A stretch of 11,635 nucleotides of DNA from Flavobacteriales bacterium (GTDB taxonomy: Bacteria > Bacteroidota > Bacteroidia > Flavobacteriales > Flavobacteriaceae), in the NCBI GenBank assembly GCA_027003085.1, contig JALWYR010000230.1:1-11635 (forward strand), read 5' to 3'. Of the stretch, positions 4,971-11,635 are shown one piece after another. Each line of letters begins with the position of its first letter. The stretch's first letter is position 1. The position numbers and the translations under genes are program-made. Below the pieces are notes generated by a model, which was not told where the DNA came from, searched no databases, and was given only the letters and a program-made list of their open reading frames with translations.

Positions 4971-6101
4971 ATGATTAAGCGAATTATCGAAGATAACATA
5001 CACCGGCGTATGTTTCAGGGAAAAGCCATCATTATCTATGGTGCCCGTCAAGTGGGAAAAACCACTTTGGTAAAACAAATCGTATCACAATATAAAGATG
5101 TTACTTGGTTCAATGCGGATGAATTGCAAACCAGGGAACTTTTTGAGATGCAAAATTTGTCGTTGTTCAAATCCCATGTTCCAAATCGTGGAATTATTGT
5201 AATCGATGAAGCACAACGCATTAAGAATATTGGACTTTCGGCCAAGTTGATCATTGATAATTTTCCCGAAACACAATTGATTTTAACAGGTTCGTCGGTA
5301 TTGCAACTAGCCGATGAAATCCAAGAGCCACTCACCGGACGTAAATTTGAATTCACATTGTATCCTTTGTCATTCGAGGAAATGGCTTTACATCATGGCA
5401 CGTTCGAAGAACATAAAAACCTGGAAAACAGGTTGGTATTCGGCTATTATCCGGAAATTGTTACCCATTTATCCGATGCCCGTCGGCGTTTGAAGGAATT
5501 GACCGGAAGTTATTTGTACAAAGATATTTTGGCCTTGAACAAAATTAAAAAACCCGATAGATTGAACAAATTACTACAAAGTTTGGCTTATCAAACCGGC
5601 GATTTGGTCAAGTATAACGAAGTGGGTCAAAACGTGGGCCTGGACAAAGAAACGGTGGAAAATTATGTTGATTTATTGGAAAAAACATTTGTGGTTTATC
5701 GGCTGACGTCGTTTGGGAAAAATCCACGTAACGAAATCCGTAAAGCACGTAAAATCTACTTTAATGATTTGGGCATACGGAATGCTGTTGTTTTTGATTT
5801 TACACCAGCCAGTTCGCGCATCAACGAAATAGGAAAGTTGTGGGAAAACTTTTTGATCAGCGAACGGATCAAATTTTTGGCCAATCACGAAATTTTTGCC
5901 CACGTCTATTTTTGGCGAAACTATAACAAGCAAGAAGTGGATTATATCGAAGTGCGCGACGGGCGTATTTTTGCCTATGAAATCAAATGGAATGCGCGCA
6001 AACGCCGGAAAATACCCGCTTCGTTTCTTAACGCACATCCCGAGGCGAAGGTGCAAGTTATTACACCCGAAAATTATATTGGCTTTATTACCAAGGAGTA
6101 G
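4971..6101 (+). CDS. AAA-family ATP-binding protein with DUF4143 domain
   Basis: This 376-residue protein is a typical AAA_14/DUF4143 ATPase. Walker A is GARQVGKTT at residues 24-32; Walker B is IIVIDEAQ at 75-82; a sensor-like LTGSS is at 106-110. These are followed by the family signature LTGRKFEFTLYPLSFEEM (121-138) and GYYPEIV (158-164). A winged-helix-like part covers about 195-245. The C-terminal DUF4143 region includes KIYFNDLGIRN (261-271) and an EVDYIE...AYEIKW stretch whose D324, E337 and K339 resemble the spacing of a PD-(D/E)XK nuclease core. The biological role of these proteins is not established; they are patchily distributed and often stand alone, as here. The gene is preceded by twin palindromes and ends 27 nt from the convergent uvrB, with no terminator visible. 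Confidence 0.9.
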   Translation: MIKRIIEDNIHRRMFQGKAIIIYGARQVGKTTLVKQIVSQYKDVTWFNADELQTRELFEMQNLSLFKSHVPNRGIIVIDEAQRIKNIGLSAKLIIDNFPETQLILTGSSVLQLADEIQEPLTGRKFEFTLYPLSFEEMALHHGTFEEHKNLENRLVFGYYPEIVTHLSDARRRLKELTGSYLYKDILALNKIKKPDRLNKLLQSLAYQTGDLVKYNEVGQNVGLDKETVENYVDLLEKTFVVYRLTSFGKNPRNEIRKARKIYFNDLGIRNAVVFDFTPASSRINEIGKLWENFLISERIKFLANHEIFAHVYFWRNYNKQEVDYIEVRDGRIFAYEIKWNARKRRKIPASFLNAHPEAKVQVITPENYIGFITKE

Positions 6102-6128
6102 ATGATGAGACGACCATAAAATTAATCC

Positions 6129-8108
6129 TCACTCCTCCAACGCCTTTTTCAACGCATCAATACGGTCGCGGTATTCGGCGGCTTTGAGGAAGTCGAAGGC
6201 CTTGGCGCTTTCTTGCATTTTGGCCGTGTATTCACGAATGAGCTTACGGATTTCGTCCGGCGATTGCCACAGGGGTTCGTCCGCTTGACGTTTGGGAACG
6301 CCGGGTTTTGCTTGGGGGGCCGGTTCGCCGAAAGCCGTTCCTATGTCTTTGCTGATGGCCGTGGGCGTGATGCCGTGCCGGCGGTTGTATTCCATTTGTT
6401 TGAGCCGGCGGCGGTTGGTTTCGTCAATGGTGGCTTGCATACTGCGGGTGATTTTGTCGGCATACATAATGGCCTTGCCGTGCACATGCCGGGCCGCCCG
6501 GCCGATGGTTTGAATCAGTGAGCGGTGCGAACGCAAAAAACCCTCCTTGTCGGCATCCAAAATGGCCACCAACGACACTTCGGGCAAGTCCAATCCTTCG
6601 CGTAGCAGGTTTACACCCACCAACACGTCGAAAAGTCCACGACGCAAATCGTTCATGATTTCCACCCGTTCCAGCGTATCCACATCCGAATGGATATAAC
6701 GCGCCCGCACGTCAATTTTTTCCAGGTATTTGGTCAGTTCCTCGGCCATGCGTTTGGTGAGTGTGGTTACCAGCACGCGCTCGTCTTTCTCCACCCTTTG
6801 GCGTATTTCTTCCAGCAGGTCGTCGATTTGATTTTGCGTAGGCCGCACTTCGATTTCGGGATCCAAAAGTCCCGTTGGCCGTACGATTTGTTCTACCACC
6901 ACGCCCCCGGATTTGGCCAATTCGTATTCGGCCGGTGTGGCACTGACAAACACCACTTGGTTTTGCATACTTTCGAACTCGTCGAAGGTGAGCGGCCGGT
7001 TGTCCAGGGCCGCCGGAAGCCGGAAACCGTATTCCACCAAGTTGAGTTTACGCGAGCGGTCGCCGCCGTACATGGCACGCACTTGCGGAACGGTTACATG
7101 ACTTTCGTCGATAAACATCAGGTAATCGTCAGGAAAATAATCCAGCAGACAAAACGGGCGCGAACCCGGTGGCCGTCCGTCCAGGTAGCGCGAATAGTTT
7201 TCAATGCCAGGGCAATAACCCAATTCCTGCAACATTTCCAGGTCGTATTCCGTGCGTTCGCGTATGCGCGTGGCTTCCAGGGTTTTGCCTTGCTTGGTAA
7301 AATATTCCACCTGTTTTTCCAGGTCGCGGCGGATTTCCACCACGGCTTCTTCGATGCGGTTGCGCGAGGTAACGAACACATTGGCCGGATAAATCAGCAA
7401 GCGGTCGGGACGATCCAACAATTTATTCGTTTCCACATCATAAATTTCGATGCTATCCAAATCGTTTCCCCAAAACGAAAACCGGTAAAATTGGTTGGCA
7501 TAGGGCGTATAAACAGTAATGGTATCGCCCTTAACAATGAAAGTGCCCGCCTTGGGAATTTCCGACCGGAAATACAGGGCCTGGACAAGCCCGCTTAGTA
7601 GTTGGTTACGGGAAGTTTTGGCCGTTATTTCCACGGTATTTTTTTTGAATTCCGCCGGATTGCCGATGCCGTAAATACAAGAAACCGAAGCCACCACAAT
7701 CACATCCCTGCGTCCCGAAAGCAGGGTGGACGTGGTGCTTAGCCGGAAGCGCTCGATTTCTTCGTTGATGGACAAATCTTTTTCGATATAGGTGTCGGTA
7801 ACGGGCAGGTAGGCCTCGGGTTGGTAGTAATCGTAGTACGAAACGAAATATTCCACGGCATTGTGCGGGAAAAAACGTTTGAACTCCTCGTAGAGTTGAG
7901 CGGCCAAGGTTTTGTTGTGTGCCAATACCAACGTAGGCCGTTGTACGGCTTCAATGACCTTGGCCATGGTAAAGGTTTTCCCCGAACCGGTAACGCCCAT
8001 CAGCGTTTGATAGCGCAGGCCGTTACGTATGCCTTCGGCCAATTGACGAATGGCCACCGGCTGGTCGCCGGTGGGCCGGAAAGGTGAAATGACGCGGAAG
8101 GGTTTCAT
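6129..8108 (-). CDS. uvrB: UvrABC excinuclease subunit B
   Basis: UvrB (659 residues, normal length) is the damage-verifying helicase-like subunit of nucleotide excision repair. It is loaded by UvrA, then recruits UvrC for incision. Walker A is GVTGSGKT at 38-45. The damage-probing beta-hairpin is YYDYYQPEAYLP at 91-102 with flanking residues to about 112. The DEAD-box-like DESH is at 334-337, SATP at 389-392, GLLDPEIEVRPTQNQIDDL near 413-431, LREGLDLPEVSLVAILDADKEGF at about 502-524, and helicase motif VI QTIGRAAR at 533-540. The C-terminal UVR domain, which contacts UvrC, spans about 618-655. All motifs look intact. It is monocistronic, convergent with the DUF4143 gene and divergent from the CHAP gene. 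The ATG at 8108 directly precedes the conserved KPFRVISPFRPTGDQ start. Confidence 0.98.
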   Translation of the reverse strand: MKPFRVISPFRPTGDQPVAIRQLAEGIRNGLRYQTLMGVTGSGKTFTMAKVIEAVQRPTLVLAHNKTLAAQLYEEFKRFFPHNAVEYFVSYYDYYQPEAYLPVTDTYIEKDLSINEEIERFRLSTTSTLLSGRRDVIVVASVSCIYGIGNPAEFKKNTVEITAKTSRNQLLSGLVQALYFRSEIPKAGTFIVKGDTITVYTPYANQFYRFSFWGNDLDSIEIYDVETNKLLDRPDRLLIYPANVFVTSRNRIEEAVVEIRRDLEKQVEYFTKQGKTLEATRIRERTEYDLEMLQELGYCPGIENYSRYLDGRPPGSRPFCLLDYFPDDYLMFIDESHVTVPQVRAMYGGDRSRKLNLVEYGFRLPAALDNRPLTFDEFESMQNQVVFVSATPAEYELAKSGGVVVEQIVRPTGLLDPEIEVRPTQNQIDDLLEEIRQRVEKDERVLVTTLTKRMAEELTKYLEKIDVRARYIHSDVDTLERVEIMNDLRRGLFDVLVGVNLLREGLDLPEVSLVAILDADKEGFLRSHRSLIQTIGRAARHVHGKAIMYADKITRSMQATIDETNRRRLKQMEYNRRHGITPTAISKDIGTAFGEPAPQAKPGVPKRQADEPLWQSPDEIRKLIREYTAKMQESAKAFDFLKAAEYRDRIDALKKALEE

Positions 8109-8208
8109 GGCGACTTTTTTCCCGATGCAATTTAGGGAAAGAATCGTGCTTGTTCAAATTTGACTTTTATGGAAAAATTTTGTATTCATGCACATAAAAT
8201 TTCCACAA
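8109..8208. promoter_or_regulatory. Divergent intergenic region between uvrB and the CHAP lipoprotein gene
   Basis: This 100-bp gap must carry both divergent promoters. AAATTTTG at 8175-8182 is one mismatch from TAnnTTTG, with a TTG 22 nt upstream (8150-8152), and would serve the CHAP gene with a start at 8209. The palindromic word CAAATTTG at 8155-8162 is one mismatch from the -7 box on either strand and could serve uvrB. I see no SOS-type operator I can support. Confidence 0.3.
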
Positions 8209-8775
8209 ATGAAAACCATAGGGTTTTTTATGATCTTCATTTCGGTTTCTTTACTTTCATGTACCGGTAACGCATCCGGTATCATCTTTGAAAAAGACGC
8301 CAAAGGCGTTATCATTGACCGGTTCAATGGTATCCCGGTATACAGGAACTCCAACATCACCGGAAAGCGCAGGCATTTGGCGTCCGATGGCTACAATTAC
8401 GGTCTCAAATGGCAATGTGTGGAGTTTGTCAAGCGCTATTACCATGATTATCTCCATCACCGTATGCCGGACGGCTGGGGGCATGCCCGCGATTTTTTCG
8501 ACAGGCGTGTGCCCGATGGCGGCTTGAACAAGCGCAGAAACCTGTTGCAATTTACCAATGGAAGCAAGTCCAAACCACAAGTTAATGACATCTTGGTTTT
8601 CGATTTCGGGCGCTATGGCCATGTGGCCATTGTTTCCAAGGTGGAATCCGATCGCTTGGAAGTAGTCCAACAAAACATGGGATACAGGACGCGCGAGCGT
8701 TTTCGTATTTATCGCCGCAACGGAAAATGGTATGTGGACGATGACAGTGTTTTGGGGTGGTTGAGAAAACAGTAA
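8209..8775 (+). CDS. CHAP-domain lipoprotein, predicted amidase/peptidase
   Basis: This 188-residue protein has a lipoprotein signal, MKTIGFFMIFISVSLLSC, with lipobox LLSC and Cys18 lipidated. The start at 8209 is preferred over the in-frame ATG at 8188, which would add seven residues before the signal and lie near the expected transcription start. The mature part is a CHAP (NlpC/P60-like cysteine amidase) domain. The catalytic Cys70 lies in GLKWQCVEFVKRYY, His138 in GRYGHVAIVSKV, and the likely third residue Asn156 in VVQQNMGY. Such enzymes cleave amide bonds in peptidoglycan stems or in glutathionylspermidine; the WQCVEFVKRYY form recalls the amidase half of glutathionylspermidine synthetases. 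Lipidation points to the envelope and so favours a murein-related substrate. Its stop is 5 nt from the convergent ribF stop, leaving no room for a private terminator. Confidence 0.87.
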   Translation: MKTIGFFMIFISVSLLSCTGNASGIIFEKDAKGVIIDRFNGIPVYRNSNITGKRRHLASDGYNYGLKWQCVEFVKRYYHDYLHHRMPDGWGHARDFFDRRVPDGGLNKRRNLLQFTNGSKSKPQVNDILVFDFGRYGHVAIVSKVESDRLEVVQQNMGYRTRERFRIYRRNGKWYVDDDSVLGWLRKQ

Positions 8776-8780
8776 ATAAA

Positions 8781-9704
8781 CTACTTTACTCCTAATATTT
8801 CCCGCATCCGTGTAATGTCTTTTTTTATTTGCAGTGCCAGGGCTTCCGGGCCGTCGAATTTTTGTTCCGGCCGGATAAAATCCACTACCTGCGTAAACAA
8901 AAACCTATCGTAAAGGTCGCCTTGGTAGTCAGGGAAATGTATTTCGATTTGATGTTGCCGTCCATCCACTGTGGGTCGAGTGCCAATGTTCATCACGCCG
9001 GCCGTCCAACGCCCTTCGATGAGCGACCGGACGGCATACACACCGTCGGGTGGAATAAGTTTTGCAGCATCTTCCGGCCGGATATTGGCCGTGGGATAAC
9101 CGATGCGCCGCCCGAAACGACTGCCGTGAACCACGGTTCCCGAAAGCAAATAGTTGTAGCCCAACAGCCGGTTGGCCGCCCGGATTTGTCCTTCGGACAA
9201 AAGCCGGCGAATACGCGTGGAATTCACCGCTTGGCCGTCGATTTCCATAACGCCTGCCGTTCCGAGATTGAAGCCAAGTTTTTGCCCGAGCGCTCTTATT
9301 TCGTCCCGGCTGCTCATCCTGTCGGAACCGAAGCGGTGGTCGTGGCCCAAGAGCAGGAATTTCATACCGAATTCCTTTGAAAGCCATTGCAAGAAATCCT
9401 TGCCTGTCAATGCGGCAAAGGCCTTGTCGAAAGTTTGGAAATAAACATAGTCCACTGCCGTTTGCTTCAACAAAAATTCCTTTTCCGTTCGTGTGGTCAG
9501 CAGTGGCGGTGCTTGTTCCGGACCTATGACTTGCAGCGGATGCGAATCGAAGGTGAAAACCAAACTTTCCAACCCACGCTCCCGGGCTTCGGTTTTGAGC
9601 AGGTCAAACAAAAACCGGTGGCCGGCATGTACGCCGTCGAAGGAGCCCACCGTAACGGCTACCGGCCCTTCGGGCCGTTGTGTTCCCGTGAGGATTTGCG
9701 TCAT
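8781..9704 (-). CDS. ribF: Bifunctional riboflavin kinase / FAD synthetase
   Basis: This 307-residue cytoplasmic enzyme phosphorylates riboflavin to FMN and adenylylates FMN to FAD. The N-terminal FAD synthetase half has the nucleotidyltransferase motif GSFDGVHAGH at 20-29, GHDHRFG at 120-126 and NSTRIR at 161-166. The C-terminal riboflavin kinase half has the FGRRIGYPTANI signature at 197-208, GVMNIGTRPTV at 236-246 and the catalytic Glu254 in IEIHF. Length and domain order are standard. The ATG at 9704 overlaps the stop of the upstream DUF192 gene by one base (TGATG); a GTG one codon earlier at 9707 is possible but less likely. It is last in the yidD-lgt-DUF192-ribF operon. No FMN riboswitch is visible, as expected within an operon. 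Confidence 0.97.
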   Translation of the reverse strand: MTQILTGTQRPEGPVAVTVGSFDGVHAGHRFLFDLLKTEARERGLESLVFTFDSHPLQVIGPEQAPPLLTTRTEKEFLLKQTAVDYVYFQTFDKAFAALTGKDFLQWLSKEFGMKFLLLGHDHRFGSDRMSSRDEIRALGQKLGFNLGTAGVMEIDGQAVNSTRIRRLLSEGQIRAANRLLGYNYLLSGTVVHGSRFGRRIGYPTANIRPEDAAKLIPPDGVYAVRSLIEGRWTAGVMNIGTRPTVDGRQHQIEIHFPDYQGDLYDRFLFTQVVDFIRPEQKFDGPEALALQIKKDITRMREILGVK

Positions 9705-10189
9705 CACTTGATTTTGCTAACGGCCAAACTGTCGCCGGGTTGAAGACCCAACCTGTCGTAAATACCCGCTTTGACTTCCAAAACATATTGTGCGGGTTTA
9801 TTGGAAGGCAAACCGGTGTCGTTCAATGGTTGGGCATTTTTTTGCACTGAAACGATTTTCCGGTTTTTGTCCAAATATATGATGTCCAGCGGAATATAGG
9901 TATTGTGCATCCAAAACCAACGTGGCGCTTCTTCGCCGAAAACGAACAACATGGCCTGATTATCCTTCATTTTTTTGCGATACATCAAGCCGGTGGTGCG
10001 TTTGTATTCGGTGTCGGCGGTTTCGATGTCGAACGTGCCCAGCAAACTGTCGCTCCGGTAAAAAGCACCTTTGCTATCGATATTGAAAGTGATTTCACGG
10101 TCCAAATTTTTGGCCTTTTCGGCTTCGTTTCCACACGCCCAAGCACCTAACATGCTTATCAACAAAAAAAACAAACTAATGTGCTTCAT
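9704..10189 (-). CDS. DUF192 family lipoprotein
   Basis: This 161-residue protein starts at ATG 10189 with a lipoprotein-type signal, MKHISLFFLLISMLGAWAC, in which Cys19 is the probable lipid anchor (the lipobox AWAC is atypical, as often in this phylum). In-frame ATGs further upstream, within lgt, would precede the signal and are disfavoured. The DUF192 domain (about 45-160) shows the family hallmarks GLMYRKKM (67-74), AMLFVFGEEAPRWFWMHNTYIPLDIIYLD (79-107), a QPLN turn, YVLEVKAG (135-142) and LQPGDSL. The function of DUF192 is not established. The start overlaps the 3' end of lgt by 14 nt, so the enzyme that lipidates lipoproteins and this lipoprotein are translated from the same message. 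Confidence 0.92.
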   Translation of the reverse strand: MKHISLFFLLISMLGAWACGNEAEKAKNLDREITFNIDSKGAFYRSDSLLGTFDIETADTEYKRTTGLMYRKKMKDNQAMLFVFGEEAPRWFWMHNTYIPLDIIYLDKNRKIVSVQKNAQPLNDTGLPSNKPAQYVLEVKAGIYDRLGLQPGDSLAVSKIK

Positions 10190-11030
10190 TGTATCGATGT
10201 TTTTTTCCATACCAAATAAAAAATAACCCGATAAGGATAAAAGGTACACTCAACCATTGGCCTTTGTCCAATCCCGTGTGCAGCAACACTTGCGCATCGG
10301 CTGCATCCTGCGGTTCTTTCCAAAATTCAATCACAAAGCGGATTACCCAAAGCAATGTGAAAAATATGCCGAACATCATTCCGCGAAACTGCGGGATGCG
10401 GGTTTTCCAATAAATCCAGAGCATCAAGAAAAACAGCAAGAGATAACTTCCGGCTTCATAGAGTTGGGTCGGGTGGCGCGGGAAATTTTCGCCCAATTGC
10501 ACGAAAATAAAGCCGTAATTGCTATGGGTGGGCTTGCCCACAATTTCCGAATTGAGCAAGTTACCTATGCGAATCATGGCCCCGCCGAACGGGATGGCCA
10601 AGGTAAGCCGGTCCACCCACCACAGAAAATCATGATGCCGGATTTTGGTTTTATACTTACGGTAAAAAAGCCAAGCCGCCAGGGCAATACCAATGGTGGC
10701 TCCATGGCTTGCCAAACCCTGGAAGCCGGTAAATTCGAATTCCGGCTTGAAGCGGAAAGGCAGCAGAATTTCCAACGGATGCTTGCTAAAATAGGGCCAG
10801 TCGTAGAAAAACACGTGCCCCAAGCGGGCGCCCAAAATCACGCCCAGGGCTATATAAATCAGCAGCGGGTCGAGCAATTCTTCGTTTTCTTTTTCGCGCC
10901 GGAACACCGCCCGCACCACATAGTAGCCCACCAGAAAGCCCAGCACATACATCAAACTGTAATAACGGATGGTAAAGGAACCCAAGTGGATACCGATGTC
11001 GGGATCCCAATGTATGGCGTTGAAAATCAT
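10176..11030 (-). CDS. lgt: Prolipoprotein diacylglyceryl transferase
   Basis: Lgt (284 residues) is the inner-membrane enzyme that moves diacylglycerol from phosphatidylglycerol to the lipobox cysteine of prolipoproteins, the first step of lipoprotein maturation. Visible hallmarks are RYYSLMYVLGF at 22-32, LASHGATIG at 106-114 (H109 corresponds to the essential histidine of the E. coli enzyme), the Lgt signature R154-IGNLLNSEIVG, PRHPTQLYEA at 184-193, and R231-FVIEFWKEPQ near the C-terminus. About seven membrane segments are apparent. The ATG overlaps the yidD stop in an ATGA junction. It supplies the modification that at least four other products in this window (two tandem lipoproteins, CHAP, DUF192) require. 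Confidence 0.98.
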   Translation of the reverse strand: MIFNAIHWDPDIGIHLGSFTIRYYSLMYVLGFLVGYYVVRAVFRREKENEELLDPLLIYIALGVILGARLGHVFFYDWPYFSKHPLEILLPFRFKPEFEFTGFQGLASHGATIGIALAAWLFYRKYKTKIRHHDFLWWVDRLTLAIPFGGAMIRIGNLLNSEIVGKPTHSNYGFIFVQLGENFPRHPTQLYEAGSYLLLFFLMLWIYWKTRIPQFRGMMFGIFFTLLWVIRFVIEFWKEPQDAADAQVLLHTGLDKGQWLSVPFILIGLFFIWYGKKHRYNEAH

Positions 11031-11326
11031 TTTCTTTTGTATTTTTTCGGGTTAATCTTGCGGAACGGAATGCGCCTTTCGAGTTCTTCCTTCGTAGGCA
11101 CGGGGTCATAACCGTGGCCGCCCAACGGATGGCAGGATGCAATGCGCCTGATGGCCAACCAACCGCCCACAAAAAGTCCGTGCATTTGCAGCGCTTCGAT
11201 GGTGTATTGCGAGCAGGTGGGCGTATAGCGGCACGAACTTCCCAAATAGGGCGAAATGGCCGCCTGGTAAAAGCGAACCAGCCAAATCAAGGGCAGGGTC
11301 AATATGCGGTGCACACGCGAGGGCAT
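11027..11326 (-). CDS. yidD: Membrane protein insertion efficiency factor YidD
   Basis: This 99-residue YidD homologue carries the full family signature: FYQAAISPYLGSSCRYTPTCSQY at 19-41, ALQMHGLFVGGWLAIRRI at 45-62, and CHPLGGHGYDPVP at 65-77, with conserved cysteines 32, 38 and 65. An N-terminal amphipathic helix probably tethers it to the inner membrane, where YidD assists YidC-dependent insertion. In many bacteria it lies beside rnpA and yidC; here it is the first gene of an operon with lgt. A basic tail (KINPKKYKRK) is a little longer than in short homologues. Confidence 0.96.
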   Translation of the reverse strand: MPSRVHRILTLPLIWLVRFYQAAISPYLGSSCRYTPTCSQYTIEALQMHGLFVGGWLAIRRIASCHPLGGHGYDPVPTKEELERRIPFRKINPKKYKRK

Positions 11327-11343
11327 ATCCGTTTTTTCCGTGG

Positions 11344-11351
11344 TAAAGATA
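11344..11351 (-). promoter_or_regulatory. Possible -7 element of the yidD operon
   Basis: On the minus strand TATCTTTA differs from TAnnTTTG at the last base only and lies 17 nt before the yidD ATG. No convincing -33 element is present. It is the best candidate in the only upstream space of the operon (11327-11401). Confidence 0.3.
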
Positions 11352-11401
11352 CGAATTAATGTGTGGTTTGTTATGCGTGGCGGAATGAGTTTTTTTTATT
11401 T

Positions 11402-11626
11402 GGGCGCCTCCCCGCACTCGTTCACGCAATCGGCGGTTGCTTCAAGCGGCGGAGCGCTTTCGCACCCGTCGGCGTTCACGAGGCGGGGCCGGGCTGTCCG
11501 CTCAAATGCGCCGGCGGCCCGCTCTTGCCCTGCAAACGTGGCGGGCGTGGCTCCCCACTGGTCGCCCCGCCGCCACGGCAGGCCTACGGCGGGCCGCCGG
11601 CGCATAACCGCTTCCATCCCTGGCGC
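11402..11626. repeat. GC-rich, highly structured interspersed repeat element
   Basis: A 17-bp perfect inverted repeat has arms at 11506-11522 and 11589-11605 (ATGCGCCGGCGGCCCGC and its complement). Nested inside are CCTGC (11529-11533) / GCAGG (11578-11582) and GTGGCGG (11538-11544) / CCGCCAC (11570-11576), which build one hairpin of about 100 nt. The left part has CCCCGC (11410-11415) / GCGGGG (11483-11488), and the extreme ends pair as GCGCC (11404-11408) / GGCGC (11622-11626). The frame words GGGCGCC, CGGGCTGTCCGCT and CCGCTTCCATCCCTGGCGC resemble, from memory, an interspersed repeat frequent between Bacteroidota genes. It encodes no credible protein. Confidence 0.62.
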
Positions 11627-11635
11627 GGATTTAAT

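Noticed and set aside
6690..7598. 302-residue open frame on the plus strand
   Set aside because: It is entirely antisense to uvrB, whose motifs are complete. No domain is recognisable in the antisense product.
9704..9760. FMN riboswitch before ribF
   Set aside because: ribF overlaps the upstream coding sequence, so there is no leader region that could hold a riboswitch.
10257..11111. 284-residue open frame on the plus strand
   Set aside because: It is antisense to lgt and part of yidD, both unambiguous. It reflects codon bias on the opposite strand.
11396..11617. 73-residue open frame on the minus strand
   Set aside because: It lies wholly inside the structured palindromic repeat and has no domain or credible start context.

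Overview
The window looks like a chromosomal segment of an AT-leaning member of the Bacteroidota. Three things suggest this: near-perfect TAnnTTTG promoter elements (the -7 box of this phylum) in front of several genes, the absence of clear Shine-Dalgarno sequences, and the kinds of envelope proteins and interspersed repeats present. I cannot place it below phylum level.

Left part (1-1974): the 3' portion of a zinc metallopeptidase-like gene (HESGH motif) overlaps the first of two tandemly duplicated small lipoprotein genes. The 39-bp spacer after each copy contains a perfect Bacteroidota promoter. After copy 2 the promoter and a third start (ATG GTT ACT) are present, but the rest of the gene is replaced by repeat DNA.

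Gene-free stretch 1966-2866: a graveyard of repeats. It holds a 178-bp imperfect palindrome with TGTCATT/AATGACA ends, a 44-bp direct repeat, dRS3-like ATTCCC-N8-GGGAAT palindromes, and a strongly GC-rich block with iterated CGAAG words and no credible gene.

Middle (2867-8775): a minus-strand LTA synthase/MdoB-like phosphatidylglycerol-type sulfatase-fold transferase without an ATG start; a plus-strand AAA/DUF4143 ATPase preceded by two tandem inverted repeats overlapping its promoter; minus-strand uvrB (excinuclease subunit B); and, diverging from uvrB, a CHAP-domain lipoprotein amidase.

Right part (8781-11326): a compact minus-strand operon, yidD - lgt - DUF192 lipoprotein - ribF, with every junction overlapping. 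YidD helps membrane protein insertion, Lgt lipidates prolipoproteins, and the DUF192 protein is itself a predicted lipoprotein, so three of the four genes concern the cell envelope. RibF makes FMN and FAD.

Right edge (11402-11626): a GC-rich, highly structured element with a perfect 17-bp inverted repeat, resembling an interspersed Bacteroidota repeat.

The most unusual signals are the operator-like twin palindromes before the DUF4143 ATPase, the duplicated lipoprotein cassette with its vestigial third start, and the two GC-rich structured islands. I found no phage, CRISPR, transposase, rRNA or tRNA.
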